Below, one piece after another: positions 57,774-64,000 of a stretch of DNA of 64,000 nt. The DNA comes from Canna indica (taxonomy: Eukaryota > Streptophyta > Magnoliopsida > Zingiberales > Cannaceae), in contig CP136894.1 of NCBI GenBank assembly GCA_034359265.1, forward strand, positions 34,006,501-34,070,500, read 5' to 3'. The position numbers were made by a program, and so were the translations under genes. The notes beneath the pieces are model-generated. The model was given only the letters and a program-made list of their open reading frames with translations, made no database searches and was not told the DNA's origin. Each line of letters begins with the position of its first letter. Within the stretch, counting starts at the first letter, position 1.

Positions 57774-58521
57774 CCCACTCAAAATTCTCTCCCAAATGGT
57801 TGTTGATGTCTGTAAGCCTCAAAGAGTGATCCTAAGCATCTTCTAAGCTCTCTCTTGATCAAATCTTCAAAACCTAGCCCTTGATCCCTCAATCTCAAGT
57901 GTTCATCATTGGAGGGTCCTTCAAGTTTGCTAGACTCAACAAGAAGAGGTGATTCTATTGTGATAAGTCATCATTTGTCGCTTCTTGTGATTAAAGTATT
58001 TTTTAATTTGTTTTTCAATGTATTAACTTGATTGCATAATAGATCTTGTATAGGGTCTAGCAAGTTTGTGGTAACCTTGGTGTTTAAGGTGTAAACCCAC
58101 TTGTGTAAAACTAGATTAGTTGTTCTTAGGAATTGAGATGGGAAAGCTCACTCGGTGTAAAGGTGGATACTTCCGGGTGTGGAAGTGCCTTCGAAGGGAG
58201 TGTAGGGTCTCTCCGGTGTAAAGTCCTCAATTGTAAGCCACTCTTAATTTAGTGCAATTTGTGTGTGAAATCCTAAGCACGAGTCTTAGGTAGTGGAGTA
58301 GGCAATTGGCTGAACCACTATAAATTCTTTTGTGTTAGCTTTGTTCTTCTTGCGTTTGCTTAACTGCTTTATTTTATCGCTTCCATATTTAATCATCTAA
58401 TTGTGAATTGCCTAAGTTGTAAGAAAACAATTAAAATCGAAAAACCGAATTAGGCAAAAAGATTTAGATAACATACTATTCACTCCCCCCCCCCCTCTCT
58501 AGTGTGGCATTTTCTCCAACA

Positions 58522-58561
58522 TGACCCATTGGGCCCTGACACTAAGCCAGCCGTGAGTTGT
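58522..58561. other. Short unassigned spacer
   Basis: Forty bases between the end of element E and the gypsy LTR S4. I recognise nothing in them. Confidence 0.5.
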
Positions 58562-60410
58562 TGTAAGATCCGAGGTTTCATAATATAAAAATTTATCTTC
58601 GGTGCAGCACACCGGATCGGGAGTTAGTCGGGTCGAGTCGCGGAATCGCCGCGAGTGAAATGTTCCTTCCTTCTTAAACATAAGATGTCTTAGTAGAGTC
58701 GAGTTCAAAATCATGTATGCAGATTGAATCGGGGCTTGAATCGGACTCGGATTGAACCGAGTAGGGGCTAAGTGAATAGGAGGGGATAGTGGTCAAGTGA
58801 AGATGAGGGAATGAGGAAATAAATCCCTCATCCCCAGCCGTGTGGCTCATCATTGGAGTCGCACGCGGCCCGAGAAAGGGGAGGGAGGAAGGGGAAGTCG
58901 GGAGACGGCACCAGATTCGTGCCGCCGTCGGAAAAAGTGAGATCATCGTCGCTCGTCCATTCTTCTTCCTTGATCAAGGTGAGTGGATCGAACCTTGTTA
59001 TGTAGGGTAGGCGGGTAGCCGACCCAAGGTTTAAGGGTTTTCTCCGATTTCTTGAGTAAATTCCATCGATTTACCGATGTTTCTTCCATGAGTTGATTCA
59101 AATGTTATTTATGCTATCCGCATTAAGTTTTCTTATCATTTTTCTCGATGATAAGGTTTGGCCACATGAAGGGAAATGGGGGAAGGTCATACCGAATTTT
59201 TCCCCAATTTCTTGGAGTGGTCAGAAGCTCTCGGATTGAGTTTCTCTCGCGATTGACGACTTGATTCTTCTCAATCATGGCCGAAACTTCACTTCCCTAC
59301 CCTGCTCACTCTCGGCTGAGCATGAACAGCCTTGGGTAGGCTCAGCCGAGTGGGTATTAGGGGGGAGAAAAGGGCTTGTTATTTTTTATGCTTACATGTA
59401 GGATGCTAAATCATATTTTTATGTTGTAGATTACTCACATAGTATATGAAACTTTGGTAGTGATGGATTGAGATTAGTATATTATAAGGAAATGTTCTTG
59501 GTAGTACATACATGGATAGGATCTTAGTATGGCATGTGAATCATGGGATTGTTTCATTTATTTCTAATATATATCTCAATCGTTACCTTGTGAGATAATT
59601 GCTTATCTTGCTGAAATTTCTTTATAAATGCAGAATTTAATCATGTTGTTGTAGAAATCATGTGGATAATTATGGTAGTCATTGTAGAATGATTCCCTTA
59701 TAATTTATGTGCTGTGACATAATTGTATTCAGACAATTCTACACTAACGACCTGTAATTTACACTTAAGAAATCTGGCGATTGACGCTAGATGACTATAA
59801 GGAAATTCTAGGGTGCTTAATTATTCGGAGAAACTTGACTGTAGACAAGCTAGGTTTCACACCTAAGGAACAACCAGCGAGCAATAGTGTACGACTGGTA
59901 TGGCTCGGAATAAAGGGGCCGAGCATGGGTGAATGCACGGGGTTTTTAAATATGGAAACTTTAGAATACTTTGTATGTGTACTGTGCTTGCTTTGGTCGG
60001 CTGAGAAGCGTGAACGGTCGAAACGACTAATGCTTGACTCGGCAGGTGATTTGGGTCTTGAGATTGCACCATCGGGTCCGCTAGGTGTTAAACCCGGGTG
60101 GCAGAGGGTCTTGAGATTCTATTAGTGGGCCACGCTGATGGTAGACCCAAGTTGGGGAGGGGAGTGGACTAGCCATCCCTAACCCAGTGGGTTCCTGAGA
60201 CAAGTTGACCATCCTAGTTGACGGCCCAGTGATTATTTGACTATCCTTATATGATATGTGGCCCGTGCGGTTGGGTTATTATCTTGTGGTATAGGGCCAT
60301 TTTGGTCGGGTGTATGGTTTATACAGGTTGGCCGTTGGGTCGGCTGTTATATCCTGACTAGATTAAATCCCTGTAATTATAAATTGCTGACTTTTATGCA
60401 TGTTGTAATT
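58562..60410 (+). mobile_element. Gypsy LTR S4, 3' truncated
   Basis: Starts TGTAAGATCCGAGG after GTTGT and follows solo LTR S2 closely up to the sequence before the acceptor zone, about 400 bp short of the LTR end. Donor-like CAAG-GTGAGT at about 58979 is kept. At the break, AAATCCCTGTAATTATAA occurs twice (60364 and 60411). Confidence 0.85.
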
Positions 60411-60428
60411 AAATCCCTGTAATTATAA

Positions 60429-60913
60429 CGGAGAGTCAGATCCGATAGAATGATTTCTATTCGAATCTTACGAGCCTCCACTAAACCCCTTTAGTGTGGT
60501 CGTGAGAGACTCCACTCACAAGTCAAGATTGGCGTCTAGCAATATGTCATGACTACCCAGATAGTGTGAGCTTCAATCTACAGGGATCGAACGCCCTTCG
60601 GTGATTAGTTATCGTGTAACTAAATCCCTCGGTTATAATGTCCCGAAGTCGGCTAGGGTACGGAAGAATTGTCAAACCCTAATACCGATTCATATATATT
60701 CCACCCGCCAAGATGTCGTCTCAATAATGAAACATTAGATATAGGTCTCAATAATGAAACATTAGATATATCTTCTTGACTTTCATGTCTGCTCTGGCCA
60801 AAGATTCTCGAGTCGACACTTGTAGGGACAAATAGGGCATTATCTCCTCTGACTAGGAATAACTGATTCCATGTTGGTTGCTCACCTACCTCCATGAATG
60901 CATCCCTATACCT
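60429..60913 (-). other. Unassigned insertion with a coding-like fragment
   Basis: Sequence unlike anything else in the window. On the minus strand, 60910-60653 translates without stops (segments RYRDAFMEVGEQPTWNQL and LVRGDNALFVPTSVDSRI). It includes a 27-bp tandem duplication at 60718-60771 that repeats nine residues (SNVSLLRPI-like). It lies between truncated S4 and the truncated LTR of element F, so it probably is part of another retroelement. I do not recognise the family. Confidence 0.4.
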
Positions 60914-62051
60914 AGTTAGCGCTCGATGTCTATGATCGGAAAAATAAGAGAAATCAAAGAAATCGGCAAGCACACTCGTCGACGCTCGGGATTCATCGAG
61001 AAGTTAGAGTTTAGGTTTAGGGATTCTCAAATTGATGCTTAAGAACCCAAAACTACGAAACCCGAAACTCATAAATGAAGAACGTGATAAGAAATCAGCA
61101 AAGGTTGATTTACCATATTCGGTCAGAGGGGCGGTCGACCAAATGGAGCCCAAAGTCCACAGAGGGCTCCAATGACTCGGGCGGTGGCTTGGTCGGTTGA
61201 CCGGCCTTTGATTGGACCAACGACCGGGCGGTATAATGGTTCCAAAAATAGCCATTTATACCCGTTGTGCCCGACCACCACTTGGTGTTTTGCCTATTTA
61301 AAGGCCTTCTAAGCCTTCCTATGACCTATAAATGCTTAATGAGACATCCTTTGGCACCTACAAGCTTTGATTGAGCCATCTTTGTTGAAACCCTAGCTTT
61401 CCACCTTGTCTTTCTTGAGTTTGCCTTTAAGCTTGATTTGATTCATCACCAAGGCATCAAGAGGAGCTAAGATTGATTGTTTGGAGCTAAGTATAAGTTG
61501 TGTTGTTTTTTTGCTCCATTACTTGTGTATTTTATTTTTTATTTCATTGTATTTCAAAGGTTGAAGAACTAGTTTGTTAGGTCTTCTGTGGTTGGTGGTT
61601 GCCTTGGTGTTAAGGCTTAAATCCACTGATGTAAACTTAGTTTGCTAGGATTAGTTCTTGTTCTCGTTAGGTTTGAGGTGGGAGAGTGCTCTCGGTAGGA
61701 AGGCAGAGACTTCCGAGTGTGGAAGTGCCTTCGGTGTAAGAGCGGAGACTCTCCGGTGAAAATGTTCTTGTTGTAAAGGAAACAAGATATTCTAGTAAAA
61801 CTAATTTTGAAATCCTAAGCGGGGTGCTTAGGTAGTGGAGTAGGAATTGAGGCCGAACCACTATAAATCATTGTGTTAGCATTGCTATCTCTATTTGTGT
61901 TTAATTATTTTATTATCACTTCTGCATTTAGTCTTTGAATTGTCGTTAGCCTAAAGATTGTAAGAAATGATTAAAATCAAAATTAGGCGAAAAGTTTAGA
62001 TAACAAACTATTCACCCCACCCCCCCTCTAGTGTAGGCCATTTCACCAACA
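60914..62051 (+). repeat. Left LTR of element F, 5' truncated
   Basis: Begins at the TTAGCGCTCGATGTC stretch, about 90 bp into the family LTR, and ends TTTCACCAACA. Palindromes are few here (61118-61230). TATTTAAAG at 61295 stands at the TATA position. Confidence 0.85.
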
Positions 62052-62053
62052 TC

Positions 62054-62069
62054 TGGTATCAAGCGGGTC
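62054..62069 (+). promoter_or_regulatory. Primer binding site of element F, damaged
   Basis: TGGTATCAAGCGGGTC, two bases shorter than the intact TGGTATCAGAGCGGGTC. Confidence 0.7.
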
Positions 62070-62118
62070 GTGGATTGAGATTTCACCATCTCATCTACAT
62101 CTTGCCTCGATCCGGAAA

Positions 62119-63434
62119 ATGGCACTAGAGAGTATAGCATTTGCAACACCTAGGTTTGATGAGGTAAATTTTGGTGTTTGGAAGAGTAGGATGTATACCT
62201 TTCTTAAAACACAAAGTTTAGATTTATGGTGCATGCTAAAGAATGAATTTGTTGAGCCCACCATTTATATTAATGATTGGACTCAAGAACAAGTTAAATT
62301 ATTTGAATTGAATGCTAAAACAACGCATCTTCTATATTGCTCTATTTCAAATGATATACTTGAAAAGGTTATGCATTGTTCTTCCACATTTGATATTTGG
62401 GCCACATTAAATATGCTTTATGATTATGCCAAAACCGAAGAGATTGACACTTTTAATGAAGGTGGTGATGACAATGGTCATCCCCCTAGTACTAACCTTG
62501 GTTTTGATGCCCAAAGCACTTGTAGCCAAAGAAGCACAAGCAAGAATCGGAAAGGGAAACTTAGGTGCTTCATTTGCCAAGAGACAGGACCCAAGAAGAT
62601 AAATTGTCCTCTCTTGAAGAAGAAATCCAAAAAGAAGAAGTGTGATTCTCCATCCACATCTCAATCAAGTGAAGCCTCTTCTAGACATGACGATGAAGTT
62701 ACATCGAACTTTTGCCTCATGGGTCTTCGGAATGAGGTATATTTACCATTTTCTAGTCATGATCAAAATAGTGATTCTAGTAGCTCCAAATCCCTTGACA
62801 TGTCTTATGAGGAACTATTAGAAGAATCTCAAAAAATGTATATCATGCTTATGAAAAAGAACAAAGAAAATAGAAAACTAAAGACAGAAAATTTAAGGCT
62901 TAGCTCACATTTGCATGAATCATAGAAAGAGAAATTAAAGATATGGTTAATTCTTTCCATGATGATTTTAGGCTTGAAATTGAGGACTTAAAAAGTGAGA
63001 ATATGAATTTGAAAAATAAAAATGGTATTTTGAAATATCAATTGCATGTCATTCACAAATCCATGAGTGATTTGAAGAATGAGGTTGTGTTCTTAAACAG
63101 GAAAATCAATGATTTGTTAAATGTCTCTTCCTTTAAGAATTTTAGAAATAGAAATGCTTCATTTAAGAATGCTAATACTCATCATCATTCTCTTGACAAG
63201 CATTCTTCCTTTAAACCACATGTCCAAAACAAAAAGTTTCATGGAAATTGTTTTTGTTGTGGTATGCATGGTCATGCTATTCATGATTGTGCAATTAAAA
63301 TAAATTCTAATGTTGCTAAGGCACTTTGAATTCCTAAGCCAACTCACTCTGAAGGACCCAAAGTCATTTGGGTACCAAAGGTTTCTTATTCTCTTGTAGG
63401 GGGGGAGTTACCACACATGGTTGAAGGAAAGTGA
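62119..63434 (+). pseudogene. gag of element F, one frameshift
   Basis: ATG 62119; the UBN2-like domain is fully open (MALESIAFATPRFDE; EKVMHCSSTFDIWATL). Knuckle 1 is degenerate (CFICQETGPKKINC: the usual Gly-His is Gly-Pro). Then a Lys-rich stretch, Ser-rich linker and coiled coil to a stop at about 62925. After a shift, frame 62943-63329 continues the coiled coil and knuckle 2 (CFCCGMHGHAIHDC, near 63250-63290), with a stop inside the Trp-rich tail at about 63327. The tail can be followed to 63434. N-terminal wording is closest to the gag of Z. Confidence 0.85.
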
Positions 63435-64000
63435 TGTGTTGAAGTTGACCATGGACTTGAATGATAAATCCTCCCTTGGTTGCAACTTCAAGCTGCCTTG
63501 ATGCTTTAGGTAAAATTGGCATCAAAGCTATTTCGGTATCATCTTCTAACTTGCATTGTTTTACCTTAGTTGAAGATTATGATACTATGCTTAATTCTAG
63601 TTGATTTTTCTGCTTTCGATATGATTTATGAAATAATCTTTTATTTTGATTTCCCGGTCTCTTCGGAGACCTTGGTAGCCTATAAAGGGCCAATGCAACC
63701 TTGTGGTCCAAAATCATAAGCTCATTGTAGCCTTTCAGTTTTGAACCAATAGGAAGGGTTGGAGATCTAATTTTTTAAATATTTCATATTTTAAGATCTC
63801 TTTGATTCATTTTGATATAATGTTAACCCCTTTGAAATGAATCTTTACTATCCAGTATAGGTTGAGATTTTTAAATGAAACTTTGCATTGATCCTTTGCT
63901 ATTTAGTAAGTTAGCTTGCTAGTTGGTATATGATTTCATTAGGATACTAATGAAGCCTACTTTCAAGTTGAGATAGTGGTAAATTTGGAAGGCTAAAGAA
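63435..64000 (+). other. Post-gag noncoding region of element F with conserved block
   Basis: Includes the perfect hairpin GGTCTC-TTCG-GAGACC at 63656-63671, the mini-hairpins and the GGAGATCT ... AAGATCTC stem (63762-63802). Nothing coding is seen to the window end. Confidence 0.7.

Larger units (their letters stand above)
56691..57930 (+). repeat. Tandem duplication inside the right LTR of E (two units)
   Basis: ACGACATA-type starts at 56691 and 57342 (period 651 bp). Both units include the palindrome array (56865-57100; 57505-57690), a TATA box (57164-57171; 57766-57773) and the 5' part of the transcribed region. The second unit's array is shorter. Several substitutions separate them. Confidence 0.9.
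49769..58521 (+). mobile_element. Gag-only LTR element E with an extra ORF region
   Basis: Left LTR (5' truncated, to 50795), primer binding site, best-preserved gag (50864-52252), noncoding part, an extra ORF region (53640-56230) not found in A or D, polypurine tracts, and a right LTR with an internal duplication. The left and right LTRs differ more than the LTR pairs of A and D do, so E may be a recombinant between subfamilies. No flanking duplication can be checked. Confidence 0.8.
56536..58521 (+). repeat. Right LTR of element E with a 651-bp internal duplication
   Basis: 1,986 bp, TGTTGGCCGAAGG to TTCTCCAACA. The duplication explains its length against about 1.3 kb in A. A run of about ten C lies near 58487-58496. 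Confidence 0.9.
60914..64000 (+). mobile_element. Gag-only LTR element F, continues beyond the window
   Basis: LTR lacking its first ~90 bp (60914-62051), primer binding site, gag, post-gag region with the hairpin block. The rest lies past 64000. Confidence 0.85.

Overview
The window is intergenic DNA from a flowering plant nuclear genome. I see no host gene, no rRNA or tRNA gene and no bacterial-type feature. Nearly every base belongs to nested transposable elements: CACTA (En/Spm) DNA transposons, a gag-only LTR retrotransposon family resembling the Sirevirus branch of Ty1/copia, a chromodomain Ty3/gypsy family (Tekay/Del type), an L1-like LINE and a hAT-type MITE. Plant-type TNP2 transposase, zf-RVT LINE domains and tRNA-Met primer binding sites support a plant. 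The species cannot be told from the sequence.

Layout. 1-1608: minus-strand, internally deleted CACTA-1. It sits inside the transposase gene of CACTA-2 (1609-9846, plus strand), whose 3' half is a near-perfect triplication of a 1,694-bp unit. CACTA-2 in turn sits inside the gag of a minus-strand gag-only element, Z (9847-11538). 11539-28549: an L1-like LINE on the minus strand, split by gag-only element A plus a tandem partial copy (12930-23046), by a gypsy solo LTR (25126-27459) and by a hAT MITE (27647-28175). 28550-39524: a minus-strand LTR (G) of the gag-only family, holding a gypsy solo LTR (29281-39279), which holds complete gag-only element D (31074-38522). 39525-41784: 3'-truncated gypsy-1. 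41785-43926: gag-only element H (minus). 43927-49768: gypsy-2 (minus) with a full LTR and a decayed pol. 49769-58521: gag-only element E, which carries an additional ORF region. 58562-60410: truncated gypsy LTR. 60429-60913: unassigned. 60914-64000: element F, running off the window.

Most junctions are confirmed by target-site duplications: ACACT, GAAAT, TCGAC and TAGCT/TAGTT (5 bp) and GTAGTGGG (8 bp).

The gag-only family is the most interesting content. All copies with an internal region encode a two-zinc-knuckle, coiled-coil Gag and no pol, so they must depend on enzymes from elsewhere. They share multiple polypurine tracts, LTR arrays of GTCGAC palindromes, and a post-gag noncoding block with a UUCG-loop hairpin and a stem showing a compensatory change. 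Element E adds a degenerate 392-codon ORF ending in seven heptad repeats. The gypsy LTRs carry intron-like splice signals conserved between copies. No element looks fully coding-competent; the least damaged reading frame is the gag of E, with a single nonsense codon.
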